From the NCBI GenBank assembly GCA_922989275.2, contig OV277871.1, positions 3,968,001 to 4,032,000 on the forward strand: a stretch of 64,000 nucleotides of DNA. The letters run 5' to 3'. Each line of letters begins with the position of its first letter. The first letter of the stretch is position 1. The notes below the pieces were generated by a model. It was not told the origin of the DNA. It saw nothing but the letters and a program-made list of their open reading frames with translations, and made no database searches. This document shows positions 1-11,639 of this stretch, in pieces. This DNA comes from Gari tellinella. Taxonomy: Eukaryota; Mollusca; Bivalvia; Cardiida; Psammobiidae. The position numbers and the translations under genes are program-made.

Positions 1-1
1 T

Positions 2-1795
2 CCAACAAAATGGACTGAAGGAAATATTCTACCCATATACAAAAACAAAGGAAGCCCAACTTCACCAGAGAATTACAGACCTATCACACTACTAAGTTGT
101 TTAGGAAAACTATTTACGGCCATCATCAATAATCGACTCAACAAATACACAGATGAAAATGATATAATAAGTAACTGCCAAGCCGGATTCAGAAAAAAAC
201 ATTCAACAACTGACAATCTATTCATACTCCAGAGTCTAATTGAACTACTTAAATCACAGAAGAAAAAACTATTCTGCGCATTCATCGACTTTAAACAGGC
301 ATTTGATACAGTATGGAGGCAAGGATTATGGTCAAAATTATACAAATACAATATAAATGGAAAATGTCTAAATTTAATTAAAAATATGTATGCAGATATA
401 AAGTCTAGAATAAAAACAGATGAAGGCACATCCTTATTTTTCCCAAGCAAAAGTGGGGTTAGACAGGGTGAAAATCTATCCCCTCTTCTATTTTCACTTT
501 TCTTAAATGATTTGGAACAGTATCTGGTGCAATATAATGCTAATGGTGTAGAATGTCATGTCAACAATAACGAAATATATATGTATTTCCAACTATTTAT
601 TATTCTATATGCCGATGACACCGTCATTCTGAGTAACAATGCTCAAGATCTACAAAATAGTTTACAAATATTTAGTGAATACTGCAAAAAATAGAAATTA
701 ACAGTGAATACTGATAAAACGAAAATTGTTATATTCGGCAGTAGAGTTAGAACATACAATAATAGATTCCAGTATGAAGAAAAAATAATTGAAGTTGTAA
801 ATGAATACAAATACTTAGGCATTTTTGTATCAAGAACAGGAAGTTACATACGAACTAAGAAACACCTTGCTGAACAAGCAAACAAAGCAATGTTCTCCCT
901 ATTAAAGAAGACCAGAGCTTTAAATTTACCATTTGAAATCCAAATTGATCTTTTCAATAAAACAATTAAACCAATTCTGCTCTATGGAAGTGAACTATGG
1001 GGGATTGGTAACATTGACATTGTAGAAAGAGTGCAGCTGAAATTTATCAAATTAATACTAAACCTTAAAAAATCAACCCCATCGCATATGATATACGGTG
1101 AAACAGGCATTTCACCACTTAAAATAGACATTCAAAACAGAATAATTTCATTTTGGTGCAAAGTTAATGATCCTGACAGCAATAAACTTTCAAATACAAT
1201 GTACACTGTACTGTATAACCTACAAAACCAAGGCCAAATAAACTCAAAATGGATACTCCATGTGAAAGATATTGTTTCAAAAAATGGTTTTTCAAACATC
1301 TGGGAAAACCAAATAAACATGAATAGAAAATGGTTCCAAGTAGCAATTAAACAAAGGATTAAAGACCAGTATTTACAGTCTTGGCATGCAATCCTAGAAC
1401 AATCATCAGGTAGTCTAAATTACAAACTCATTAAAGAAAAGTTTGAATTGAATAACTATTTCCATCTACTAACAAATCAACATTGCCAGATAATCACAGC
1501 TTTTAGAACAAGAAATCATAGATTGCCAATAGAAACAGGAAGATGGAGAAGTATTCCTAAACATGAGAGAAAATGCCAAATATGTGATCTAAATGATATA
1601 GGAGATGAATATCATTATGTTTTGAAATGTTCAAATTTTACAGAAGACAGAAAGAAATACATGAAAAGATACTATTATCAAAACCCAAACACAGTAAAAT
1701 TTGGGGAACTATTTAATACCAAAAACACTAAAGAATTGATAAACCTTGGGATCCTTTTAAAGATAATCACTAAATCAGTAAACGGAGAAACTTAG
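2..1795 (+). pseudogene. LINE (non-LTR retrotransposon) reverse transcriptase, 5' cut by window edge
   Basis: One frame is open from base 2 to the stop at 1793-1795 except for a single TAG at 692-694, so this is the RT half of a LINE ORF2 with one nonsense mutation (the aligned residue in the related copy near 62.3 kb is Trp, so TGG to TAG is likely). The RT blocks are in order: NYRPITLLSCLGK, QAGFRKKHSTTDN, AFIDFKQAFDTVW, GVRQGENLSPLLFSLFLND and the catalytic YADD at 608-619, which is intact. The thumb and linker follow, then a C-terminal Cys-rich tail (CQIC ... HYVLKC), as in Jockey/CR1-type LINEs. It is the same family as the element at 58.9-63.4 kb: both share the LYGSELWG/TYGCEVWG block and the NHRLPIE(T/K)GRW tail. 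The protein acts in target-primed reverse transcription. The 5' part, including any endonuclease, lies outside the window. Family name is not resolved. Confidence 0.93.
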
Positions 1796-2040
1796 ACAAG
1801 TCCAATAATAATATCATATATCATATCTGTATAATGATATAATATTTATATAAATTAAAATAAAAAATACCCACACTTCATAACAGAAATAAACAACTTA
1901 AGTAAATAAACAATTAAATAAACAAATACATCAATAATTAAAAGTATAATAAATATATTTATAAAAGAATAAATGAATACAATAATAAATATAAAATATA
2001 TGAATTAAAGTAACCACAAAACAACAAACAAAAACGAACT
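1796..2040. other. AT-rich 3' flank of LINE, no gene seen
   Basis: Very AT-rich sequence following the LINE stop, with AATAAA-like words (for example near 1890-1990). It probably includes the LINE 3' UTR; I cannot place its end because no clean poly-A or target-site duplication is visible. Confidence 0.5.
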
Positions 2041-2229
2041 AGAGAGAGAAAAAGGAGAAAACAACAACAACAAACAAACAAACAACAAACAAGTAAACAG
2101 CAAACATACAAGTAAACAACAAACAAACAATACACACAAAAAATAAACACAAAAATAGTAGATTAATGAGTAAAATAAGATTATAATTGTAAGTCATAAA
2201 GCAACAACAACAACGCACAAACAAACAAC

Positions 2230-2266
<37 letters not shown>

Positions 2267-2600
2267 ATAACCAATAAACAACAAAAAATTTAAAAGTAAA
2301 ATAAGATAATACCAATTATAATTATGACAATTATAAATCAAAATAAATAAACAAATCAACTCAAAAGACAAACAACAAACAAACATACAATCAAATGAAA
2401 AAAAAACAAAAAAAAAAAACAACAACAACAACAACAACAAACAACAACAACAATAATAAACAAAACAAATAAATAACTGATCAATTAATAACAACAACAA
2501 CAACAACAAACAAGGAAAATAAATAACTGATCAAAACAACAACAACAACAACAAATAAAGAAAATAAATAACTGATCAATTTATAATAACAACATAAACA
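2040..2600. repeat. (CAA)n / (AAACA)n simple-repeat tract with poly-A run
   Basis: Long stretches of CAA, CAAA and AAACA units with an A-run at about 2231-2262. The ORFs read on the minus strand here (Cys/Val/Leu/Phe only) are translations of this simple sequence and are not genes. Confidence 0.9.
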
Positions 2601-2729
2601 AATAAACCCAATTTGCTAAACTGATAAATAACTGAATAAATCAATAAATAACTGAACATAAACAACCGGTGCTTTGTCTAGAACAAGATGTACTCAATAC
2701 TGCAAAGTCCAATAAACAAATCATAGCAA

Positions 2730-4335
2730 AACTTCTATGTCACCCACAAACTTAAAAATAAATTAAAACATCTTAGTATAAACCCCAAAACAAGTACTGT
2801 ATTGCTTACAGCGCAACATTCAATGTATAAAAACACTCTACCATGAAGGTTAGGGTTGTACAGTTCACCAATAGTAAACAGTGTACCTGTAATGAGTACA
2901 CTTGTCCTGTGCAAACAGTATGGACCCCGACCAGAGGGCACCACAAGGTACCCACTGATCTGAATCTACACCGTTTTATTAGTTTGAAAATTGTCTAAAC
3001 CCACTGTAAATAATTTAAATCTGTAACTATATGAGTATATATGTCATAAGAAGCAGATTACTTTGTGTGTGTGTATGTCTCCTATAGACAATATGTACCC
3101 CATTTTGCATATTCTAGCCAATGTAAACATATAAACCTAAAATAAGTATTGAATTGCTTACAGCGCAATATTGAATGTGTTTAAACTCTCTAACCTCATG
3201 ATGAGGGCGGTACTGTTCATCTAATGTAGACAGTGTACATGTAACCTGTAATGAGTACAATTGTCTTGTGCAAACAGCATGGATTCCTACCAGAGGGCAC
3301 CACAAGGAGCCCGCTGATAAGAATCCACACTGCTGATAAGTTTGAAATACTGTCAACCCAGTTTAAGACCATGTACCTGCAAAGAGTACACTTGTCCTGT
3401 TCATACAGCATGGACCCCGACCAGAGGGTACCACAAGGAACCAACTGATCTGAATCCACACTGCTTGTTATTTGGAAACATTGTCAAAATCTATCCTAAA
3501 AAATGTAAATGTGTATGTATATATATATATATATATGAATATAAGTGTAAGTAGAGGCAGATATATGTGTGTGTGTGTGTGTGGCACAAACAAAATGTAC
3601 CCCATTTGGCATAGTCCAGCTAATGTTAACATAATCATAAACCCAAAAAATAAGTATTGCATTGCTTACAGGCTTACAGCGCATATTGAAAGTGTTAAAA
3701 CACTCTACACTGATGATGAGGGCGGTACTGTTATCTAATGTAGACAGTGTACCTGTAATGAGTACACTTGTCTTGCGCAAACAGCATGGATTCAGACCAG
3801 AGGGCGCTACAAGGAGCCCTCTGGTCTGAACCCACACTGTTGATAAGATTGAAACATTGTCAAAACTAACTCTAAATAGTGTACCTGCAAGGAGTACACT
3901 TGTCCCGACCAGAGGGCACCACAAGGAGCCCACTGGACAGAATCCACACAGTTGATAATTTTGAAATATTGTCAAAATCCACACTAAATAATGTACCTGC
4001 AAGGAGTGCACTTGCCTTGTACATGTATACAGCATGGACCCCGATCAGAGGACACCACAAGGAACCCACTGATCTGAATCCACTCTGTTGCTAAGTTTGA
4101 AATATAGTCAAAATCTATTCTTAATAATGTACCTGCAAGGAGTTCACTTGTCTTGTACATACAGCATGGACCTCCACCAGAGGGCGCCACCTGGAGCCCA
4201 CTGATCTGAATCCACACTGGTTGTTTACCTGAAAAATTGTCAAAATTCACTCCAAATAATGTAGATGTGTATATAAGAGTATATGTAAATATGTGTAATA
4301 GGTAGATACAGATATGTGCGTGTACATACATGTAG
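2730..4335. repeat. Higher-order tandem array (about 130-bp units with longer spacer units)
   Basis: About seven copies of a ~130-bp unit, recognised by GACCAGAGGGC(A/G)CCACAAGGA, occur near 2925, 3285, 3415, 3790, 3900, 4035 and 4165. They come in groups of 1, 2 and 4 separated by ~230-bp spacers (about 2740-2880, 3000-3232, 3500-3745) that are themselves similar to one another and carry (TG)n or (TA)n runs and the word GATGAGGGCGGTACTGTT. The pattern is therefore a higher-order repeat in which short units multiplied between spacer copies. The copy at 3789-3829 has a perfect 15-bp hairpin stem (TTCAGACCAGAGGGC). Long minus-strand ORFs across it are by-products. Confidence 0.85.
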
Positions 4336-4640
4336 GAACCAACAATAAGTGTTGACACTGTCCTGCGCCCACTTCATTATAACCATGTTTCAAACGAGCC
4401 ATTACAATAAACAAAGTGTATTTGCAAGAATGCGGACAGGCGGGTGTGTGCATGAATGCATGCATGTGCATGTATGTATTGGGGCATGGTCATGCCCTGG
4501 TGCATAAATGCGTATGCAGGCATAGGCGGACATGCACGTGCATAGAGTATGCATGTATGTGTCTTATTGCTGGTGTTTGTGTGCACATGCGTATCGATGA
4601 CAATGCAATGATGTATAAGTATATAGTAATTTTTTGTATA
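4336..4640. repeat. TGCATG/TGTATG-rich purine-pyrimidine alternating tract
   Basis: Degenerate repeats of TGCATG, TGCATGTA and GTGTG words from about 4430 to 4600. No coding signal is visible. Confidence 0.6.
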
Positions 4641-5338
4641 TTCTATAAAAAAGAATTACCTTGAGTAATTCTTCTCAGAGTGAGTCATGTAGACTATAAG
4701 GTTTCAATGTTTAATTTACAAGTCAACCCTCTTGTATAGAGTCTCATGGTAAGAAAATATATACAGAGCAACAGATGGGGGTAGTTTTTCAAAACTTTAT
4801 TTCTGAATTAAACCCTATGGAGTCACTACTCATTGGGGTCGTCTCTTCGAGACGATTCTAATGAGTAGTAACACCATAGGATTTGGTACTAAAATGAGTG
4901 AGAAAATGTTAGACTTGTTGAAATAACTGCCTCTTATCTGGAGCCCTGATATATTTATTTACATCTATAGAGCCCAACTTTATTTATGCTTTTCGGTGGA
5001 TTACCACGAAATAGCAGTGGATGATCACTTGGTAATCCACTGCAGTGGATTATCACCAATCGCTTTTTATTATGAATTTTCCCCGTAGGGCTCCCCAAGA
5101 ATCGTAGTCAATCGTGTCTTATCGTTAAATTCCGGCAGTCCGATTTGTCGCGAACTACTCACCGGAAGAGCACGAATCCAAACTCGGGAGCAACGAGTGA
5201 CGTCATTATACCGCCAACTGTCTCGCGCGTGTGTTCGACATAAAACGTGGGGCTCAACACGGGATAAATAATGTACGTTCGCTTTCAATTTTTAAACAAT
5301 TTCGTTTAAAAAGTGGCTTAAAAGCATAAATAAATAGA
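4641..5338. other. Non-coding stretch with two short hairpins and a CpG-richer patch
   Basis: Holds a hairpin at 4814-4880 (arms CCTATGG and ACTACTCATT, inner stem TCGTCTC/GAGACGA) and another at 4996-5041 (GTGGATTACCA / TGGTAATCCAC). Between about 5090 and 5280 the sequence has more CpG than its surroundings. I see no splice-bounded coding exon. Confidence 0.5.
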
Positions 5339-5494
5339 ATAACTGTGTTTTTTCAGTGTAAGATCGAATTTAATCCATTTCGTGAACATCAGACTGTTAT
5401 ATTTTCACTCGTGGCTTCGCCACTCGTGAAAATATAACGTCTGATGTTCACTCAATGGATTAAATTTCGATCTTACACTGAAAAAAACAGTTAT
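5339..5494. repeat. 156-bp near-perfect palindrome
   Basis: Arms ATAACTGTGTTTTTTCAGTG and its reverse complement run almost base for base into the centre (CTCGTGGCTTCGCCAC at about 5409-5425). There are only a few mismatches, and it resembles a small foldback element. No protein is encoded. Confidence 0.85.
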
Positions 5495-5706
5495 CCTCTA
5501 TATAATCAAATCACACCTTTGTACAGGTACCAAGTAAAAAATAGATATGCTGAAAAATGTCATACCTGATTGACCCTCAGATCAATAACAACCGGTGTTG
5601 GGGTTGAACTGAGTCCAACTGTTATGAAATAACATTTGAATCAGAGAAAATACTACTATATTTTTTGCCCATGATTCGTTTTGAGAGAAAGACACAGTGA
5701 GAGATG

Positions 5707-5795
5707 GAAAGAGAGAGAGAGAGAGAGAGAGAAGGATAAAGAGGGGGAGAGAGAGAGGAGGGAGAGAAAGAGAGAGAGAGAGGGAGAAACGTCTT
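5707..5795. repeat. (GA)n microsatellite
   Basis: Interrupted GAGA tract. The Ser/Leu-rich ORFs on the opposite strand come from the CT strand. Confidence 0.9.
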
Positions 5796-6031
5796 TAAAT
5801 TCTGTGATGATACTTGTACATATACAACTGTATACGATATCCAGTTGAACAATCATGAATACCTGTCAGCCACCTGAAATAACCAACTAATACGTGCACT
5901 TACGGTAAATGACCAAGGGCGAAATAGCTCTAGTATGAAATAATGCATGCGTGAAACATTTTGACGGTAAAACTGAATACCATACTGACCTTTAACGGTG
6001 TTTTATCCAATTTCCAATAGAAAATAACACA

Positions 6032-6200
6032 ATAAATCTATTTATTGTAGGTAAGGTTACTCTATGCTATTACGAGTATTTCCATATATGGAAATAGTCG
6101 GGTATCTTCGGGTATTTCCGGACAGGGGTTTATATTATATAAACCGCCTGCATACGTGTCTCTTGTCATTCGACGTTCAAACGGTTCAATAGTAAGATTT
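6032..6200 (+). repeat. Ngaro-like split direct repeat A1
   Basis: 169 bp matching 14462-14630 with two substitutions and no indels. It starts ATAAATCTATTTATTG and ends at AGTAAGATTT, and contains a TATATAAACC box near 6131-6145. It marks the left end of the element and probably carries its promoter. Confidence 0.93.
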
Positions 6201-6270
6201 TAACAGCTTAGAGGACTACAGGATTACAGCGCCACGTTACACTTGAAGGCTAGGTTGCCACGTAGCCCTA

Positions 6271-7066
6271 ATGGAAGAAGAAGAACTTCAACGTATGCAC
6301 AACGAAGGGGGAACTAGAGAGAGCTCCTCACAGCCAAGTAAGTCCCCAGGGGATCCCGCGATAGAAGCTTTCTCCTTATTTAAGTCGTATCTCGATGCGC
6401 AGTTAAAAGACTTCAAGCAGACATTCGCTCCAAAGTCAGAGAAAGATAAGCCCCCTGTACAGTTTAAGAAAGAATCAAATAAGATTCAATTTGAATTCAA
6501 TAAGGACACTTTGCAGGGGCTCGAGATTATAGGAAGATATAGGCAGTGTTTTGCCCCATGAGATTGAAAAATTGTTTGAGGACATAGTAAATAAGCTGAA
6601 GCAGAGAAACAAATTAGTAGTGCTAGCTGAAACATCCCCTGGGGGCTGGGCAACAGTCTCAGAGTACGAGAAACCCTTGATAGGTTCTGATAGCGAAGAT
6701 GAGAAAAGAATCAAGCAGGCAGAAACTAGGGCTCTTAAAAAGCTTAAAACTAAGCAAAGTAAGCCCCGCCCCAGTAGCACTATCCCTTATAATCATAACA
6801 ACCGTTTCTTTGATTTCATGGGGAGATCATCCAGGGGCCCAGGACAGGCCGTCGCCCCCTCTGAAAGATTTCCACAGCTTCCATCCTCTACTTTTCGTCC
6901 CCCAAGAAGTGCCACGACTTCCAGAGAGGCCGCCATCTGTTTTTCCTGCGGACGCAGAGGTCACTTCAGAAATGAATGTTACGCAACCAGAGACGCCTAC
7001 AGACGCCAGCCGGCTCCAGGGTCTTCAGGAGACGTTACAGGCACAGACAGGAGAGAACATAAATGA
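6271..7066 (+). pseudogene. Ngaro-like gag (CCHC zinc-knuckle protein), one frameshift
   Basis: The ATG at 6271 opens a frame of 96 codons (to 6561); the homologous continuation is in the next frame from about 6540 to 7066, so there is a one-base shift close to 6530-6545. The N-terminal part is charged with a long helix-rich segment (SLFKSYLDAQLKDFKQ). The second part has a GGWATVSEYE block and an acidic SDSEDEKRIKQAE stretch, which I recall from gag proteins of Ngaro/DIRS elements in other animals, and ends in a basic Pro/Arg-rich tail with a perfect zinc knuckle, Cys-X2-Cys-X4-His-X4-Cys, at 6938-6979. The role is RNA binding and particle assembly. Because of the shift, no intact Gag can be made unless by frameshifting. 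Confidence 0.85.
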
Positions 7067-7559
7067 TAAGTACCTTCATTGTTTTGTTAAGGAGGAAAGT
7101 CAAGATCAGGACGTTTTAAAACAGCCTTGTCCTGAATCAAAAAATGTTAAAGGCAGACTTAAGAATAGCAATGCCAAAGGATTTTTTTTTAAAAATAATT
7201 TCAGGGATATTTTGTGCTTAATGGGTAGATCTTGACCTAAACATGTATAAAAGAAACAAAAACTAATGTTAAAGTACAACGATTGAAAAAAAAAATGAAA
7301 AAAAGAAATGACCCAATCTGTGCCTCAGAATTTATTTTTTTCATTTCTCTTCAAAAAGCAACCCAAGTCTGCAATACAGTAATTAATGTGTTTTTTAACA
7401 ATTTAGATATTGATATACCCCAACTGGGTATTGGGGACTATATAGGAATCTTTTTTTTTTCATTCTGCTTATCCATCGCACCCGTCCGGCTATCTGTTCG
7501 GCCATCCGTCCATCCCAAAAGTGTCCCGAGCATAATTTTTTCAAAATTTCTTTAATATG

Positions 7560-8490
7560 TCACGTAAGATGACACAACCTGGTGGTGTGGATATATATTG
7601 GGATAACTAAATGTTGTGTAACAGTTTCCCGGCAAATTTGACATTGACCTTGACCTCTGAACTTGATTATTGAAAAATCTTGTTAAAAGAATAACTCATA
7701 TTCCATATCTTCCATGATGACAAAACCTAGTGTGTCCATACATCTTAAGATGGTGACGTGTTATATGGCACTTTCAGGCCCTCTTGACCTTGACCGCTGA
7801 CCTTAATTATTGAAAAATCATGTTAGAACCATACCTCATATACCATATCTTCTATGATGACAAAATGTTGTGTGTGCATACATCTTAGTATGGTGACGTG
7901 TAACAAGCCACTTTCAGGCCCTCTTGACCTCTGACCTTGATTATTGAAAAATCTGGTTCAAAGGTTAAGCATACATCATATAGCATATCTTCTATAATGA
8001 CCAAACCTAGTGAGTGCATACCTCTTAAGATGGTGGAGTTACATATAACACTTTCAGGTATGATTGACCTTGACCTCTGACCTTGATTAGGGAAAAATCC
8101 TGTTAAAAAAACGATAACCCATATACCATATCGTTTAGACTGACAAAACATAGTGTGTGCACACATCTTAAGATTGTCGCGTATCACATACCACTTTCAG
8201 GCCCTTTTGACCTTGACCTCTGACAATGATTAACGAAATATCTTATTAAAAGCATAACTCATATACCATATCTTCTATGGTGATCAAACCTAGTGTGTTC
8301 ATACATCTTTAACTTAAGATGGTGGCGTATCACATACCACGTTCAGGCCATTTTGACCTTGACTTCTGACAATGATTAACGAAATATCTTGTTAAAAGCA
8401 TAACTCATATACCATATCTTCTATGTTGACCAAACCTAGTGTGTTCATACATCTTAAGATGGTGGCGTGTCACATTCCACTTTCAATATC
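7560..8490. repeat. About 6.5 tandem copies of a ~140-bp unit
   Basis: Unit landmarks are GACCTTGACCTCTGACCTTG, TTATTGAAAAATC, CATATACCATATCTTC and CAAACCTAGTGTGT. Copies fall near 7640, 7715, 7853, 7990, 8131, 8270 and 8419. Later copies share TGATTAACGAAATATCTT and so are closer to each other, which suggests the array grew from that end. Confidence 0.85.
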
Positions 8491-8869
8491 TACTTTTTGT
8501 TTCATCAAATTCCGTCAAATAACGCCACAGTATGTGCATTATAATGAAAATGTGTATCAAAAAGTTTTATGTCGTTTGGGACGTCCTCATTCCTTAGCAA
8601 CGGGCCAACATGTATGTAGGTGTGATCTGTTAGGTGTTCAAAGTAAACGGCCTATGCGACTGGAACTTGCACCAAATGTTATGAATCATCTTTAAATGAA
8701 ATATTTTCAGTTTTATATAATTTACATAGAATGCAAAATTAAAAAAAAACTTTACCTGTTTAATTTCTCAAGGGTACCACAAGAGAATATTGGCGATCTA
8801 GTCAGTTTTAGCACCAGTTTAAAAGTCGATGGTTAAGACTACCTGTCGAATTGCGTTGTATATCTTGTA

Positions 8870-9240
8870 TCTATAGAGGTAGATCTAGATCTATAGTACA
8901 ATTTTTTATTTATTTTTTTGGTAATAGATCTATATGTATGTGTCAAGTACCTGTGGTTGTATACCTTATTGTATCTATAGTAGAAGTATAGTAAAAAAAA
9001 AATATAAATTATTTTTTGGTAATAGATCTATTTGTATGTGTCAAGTACCTGTGGTATACCTTGTATCTATAGTAGATGTATAGTAAAAAAAAAATTTTTT
9101 TTTTGTAATAGATCTATTTGTATGTGTCAAGTACCTGTGGTATACCTTGTATCTATAGGATAGAACTTGTATAGTAAAAAAAGGTTTTTTTGGGTTTTTT
9201 TTGGTGATAGATCTAGATGTATGTGTCAAGTACCTGTGGG
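8870..9240. repeat. Four tandem ~90-bp units with poly-A/T and TGTGTCAAGTACCTGTGG
   Basis: Each unit reads roughly GTAATAGATCTATTTGTATG, TGTCAAGTACCTGTGGTATA, CCTTGTATCTATAG, GTATAGTAAAAAAA. Unit ends are near 8955, 9050, 9140 and 9238. The AGATCTA...TGTGTCAAGTACCTGTG motif recurs as a palindrome at 26439-26496. Confidence 0.85.
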
Positions 9241-9641
9241 TGCGGCCATTTTGGGAGATAATTTGGGAGACAAATTATTTCCCTTGGCTGTCGAACCCCT
9301 GCATACTTTGAAACAGAATTGGAGTATGTTCACGGTCGATATCTTACTTTTTTTTGGTTGTGACATGCAAAGAAATGTTTAATTTAATATAAAATGCTTT
9401 TTAAATAATCCCCAAAAGTCTAATTTAAGACGCGCTTACATTTTTTATTTTTCACGTCTGTTTTTCAACAAGGAATCTTTCGAATGGCCTCGTGCTAAAG
9501 GTATGTCCGGTTATTTAAATCATTCGGAATGCTATTTCCGGTGTTGAGATCCCGATCACGCTATGGATAAAGGGTGTTTAAGCGACCACAAAAATACACG
9601 TATTGTCGGGTTGGGAGCCATTGCTATATACATATTCATGA

Positions 9642-11561
9642 GATCCCCCGAGGCCCCGCCCACTACCGGCCTTTGGCATTGCTATTAAGAAGCACATTTC
9701 ATTTTGGAAAGAAATAGGGGCAAATCCTGAGATTTTGGATACTATTGAGAATGGATATAAAATTCCGTTTTTAAAGGCTCCGGAGTCTACTTTTACTAAT
9801 AATAATAAATCGGCCCTTGAACATATTAATTTTGTGGAAAGTACTGTTTCTGAACTTGTTTCTATGGGTTGTGTAAAAGAGGTAAAGGAAGTGCCTTTTG
9901 TTGTCAGTCCCCTTACGGTAGACGTTAATAAGCAAGGCAAAAAACGCCTTATTTTAGATTTAAGAAAAGTTAATCTGCTTGTTTGGAAGGAAAGTTTCTC
10001 TTTTGAAGATTGGAAAGTAGGCTTAGACTATTTTGAGAAAGGATCTTTCTGTTTTAAGTTCGATTTAAGTAAAGGTTATTACCATATAGACATATTTCAC
10101 GAACACCAAAAATACTTAGGTTTCTCTGTCAAGGGGAAGAACTATGTATTTACTGTGTTACCGTTCGGTTTGAGTTGTGCCCCTTTCGTATTTACGAAAT
10201 GCTTAAGGGAAATGGTAAAAATTTTCAGGAAAAACGCAATTAGGATAGTCATGTTCTTAGACGATGGATGGGGAACAAATTCAAATTACGAATTAACATT
10301 AGCAGATTCTGAGTTTGTTAAATCTAGTTTGCTAAAAGCAGGCTTTGTTTTAAACGAAGAAAAGTCTGTTTGGCTGCCAGTGCAATCTCTGGAGTGGATA
10401 GGCATTTTTTGGAACAGTATAGACTTCTCAATTAGTATTCCAGATAGGTGTATACAAGATTGTTTACAAACTTTAAACGGCCTTCTTCAAGCTATGCCAA
10501 TGGTGTCTGCAAGAAAGTTAGCTCAGTTTACAGGCAAGATTATTTCTATGTCCCCTGTGTTTGGCAATTTAACTAGACTTATGACTAGATTTCTATACAT
10601 GGAGTTAGCAAACAGACAATCCTGGGATCGTTGTTATAAAATAGACTTTGCCAGTCAATGTATAGACGAGATTATATTTTGGAGAGATAACTTGGTAGAA
10701 CGAAACACAAGATTTCTTAAGGAGTATTCACCGATTAGGAAGATTGTATATTCTGACGCGTCACACTTAGCAGCAGGCTCCTATATTGTAAACTGCAAAG
10801 ACAGTGTTTTCCATTGCATGTGGTCAGAGTATGAACAGAACAAAAGTTCTACTTTCAGAGAATTGAAAGCTGTTAAATTGGCTTTAAGGGCCTATGGTGA
10901 CTCTTTAAGAGATCAGAAGGTTAAATGGTTTTCTGATTCGCAATCATGTGTACATATTGTGCAAGCAGGCAGCACCAAACTTGAATTGCAATCCGAATCT
11001 AGGGACATTTTTGAATTGTGTTCAAAGTTCAACATTGATTTGAAAATACAGTGGGTTCCTAGAGAGCTAAATCAAGTAGCAGATGACATTAGTAAGTTGA
11101 GTTGTACAGATGAGTGGGCTGTCACAGTCGAATTTTTTGAGTTCATGGACAGGTTGTGGGGTCCACATGATGTGGATAGGTTCGCAACGTTTAGAAATAG
11201 CAAATTAGCACGTTTCAATTCCAAATTTGTAGATTTTCAGAGCGAAGCTGTTGACGCTTTTACCCAGTCTTGGTATAATTCTAACAACTGGCTTGTACCC
11301 CCTATTAAATTGGTACCTAGAGTTATCTCACACCTGCTACATTTTAAAGCTGCGGGTACGCTTATAGTTCCCAAATGGCCAAGCTCTCCATTTTGGCCTC
11401 TTCTTTTTGATAAAAAGTTTGTTAAGAGGGATTTTGTAAGCGAGGTATTAGAATTTCATGGCGAGCAAAACATATTTGAGCGCACTCTTTCCAAAACATG
11501 TGTTTTTGGATCCAATAGATTCAGAAGTAGAGTTCTAGCTATAAGGGTTGAAGCCAGATAA
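9642..11561 (+). CDS. Ngaro/DIRS-like reverse transcriptase - RNase H
   Basis: Open from just after a TGA at 9639-9641 to 11561. There is no ATG; homology-like sequence begins about 9670 (AIKKHISFWKEIG) before the TTG at 9735, so the true start is lost or lies in another frame. Numbering from 9735, RT Asp110 (KFDLSKGYYHI) and the FLDD pair Asp176/Asp177 are present. The RNase H domain has Asp341 (YSDAS), Glu376 (FREL), Asp401 (FSDSQS) and Asp450/451 (VADDIS), so all catalytic acids are kept. A conserved C-terminal region (WGPHDVDRFAT ... AVDAFTQSW ... LVPRVISH ... LIVPKWPSSPFWPLL) follows, at the position where DIRS pols carry a methylase-like domain; I cannot assign its activity. The enzyme would copy the element RNA into cDNA. 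Intact apart from the start. Confidence 0.9.
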   Translation, partial: DPPRPRPLPAFGIAIKKHISFWKEIGANPEILDTIENGYKIPFLKAPESTFTNNNKSALEHINFVESTVSELVSMGCVKEVKEVPFVVSPLTVDVNKQGKKRLILDLRKVNLLVWKESFSFEDWKVGLDYFEKGSFCFKFDLSKGYYHIDIFHEHQKYLGFSVKGKNYVFTVLPFGLSCAPFVFTKCLREMVKIFRKNAIRIVMFLDDGWGTNSNYELTLADSEFVKSSLLKAGFVLNEEKSVWLPVQSLEWIGIFWNSIDFSISIPDRCIQDCLQTLNGLLQAMPMVSARKLAQFTGKIISMSPVFGNLTRLMTRFLYMELANRQSWDRCYKIDFASQCIDEIIFWRDNLVERNTRFLKEYSPIRKIVYSDASHLAAGSYIVNCKDSVFHCMWSEYEQNKSSTFRELKAVKLALRAYGDSLRDQKVKWFSDSQSCVHIVQAGSTKLELQSESRDIFELCSKFNIDLKIQWVPRELNQVADDISKLSCTDEWAVTVEFFEFMDRLWGPHDVDRFATFRNSKLARFNSKFVDFQSEAVDAFTQSWYNSNNWLVPPIKLVPRVISHLLHFKAAGTLIVPKWPSSPFWPLLFDKKFVKRDFVSEVLEFHGEQNIFERTLSKTCVFGSNRFRSRVLAIRVEAR

Positions 11562-11639
11562 ACATTGACAGATGATTTGTTTGCTATTAAACAACGTTTG
11601 TGGCTAAGGGAGACCTGTTTCCAAAGGCTATTATTTTGA

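Larger units (their letters stand above)
7067..9641. other. Expanded leader between gag and RT of the Ngaro-like element
   Basis: No coding region can be supported. The stretch holds two unrelated tandem arrays (listed separately) and AT-rich sequence with T-runs. From about 7420 it begins with a block (ACTGGGTATTGGGGACTA ... CCATCCGTCCATCC) that looks like the edge of a separate repeat element inserted here. Confidence 0.6.

Noticed and set aside
3496..4035. 179-codon minus-strand ORF
   Set aside because: Lies wholly in the higher-order tandem array; its repeated phrases are unit translations, and there is no conserved domain.
2730..4335. CRISPR-like array
   Set aside because: Units are ~130 bp and similar throughout, with no short repeat/unique spacer pattern; this is eukaryotic satellite DNA.
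5070..5288. Host exon in a CpG-richer patch
   Set aside because: An open minus frame exists but has no acceptor/donor pair or recognisable domain.
7883..8190. 100-codon minus-strand ORF
   Set aside because: Covers two units of the 140-bp tandem array; not maintained in neighbouring units.
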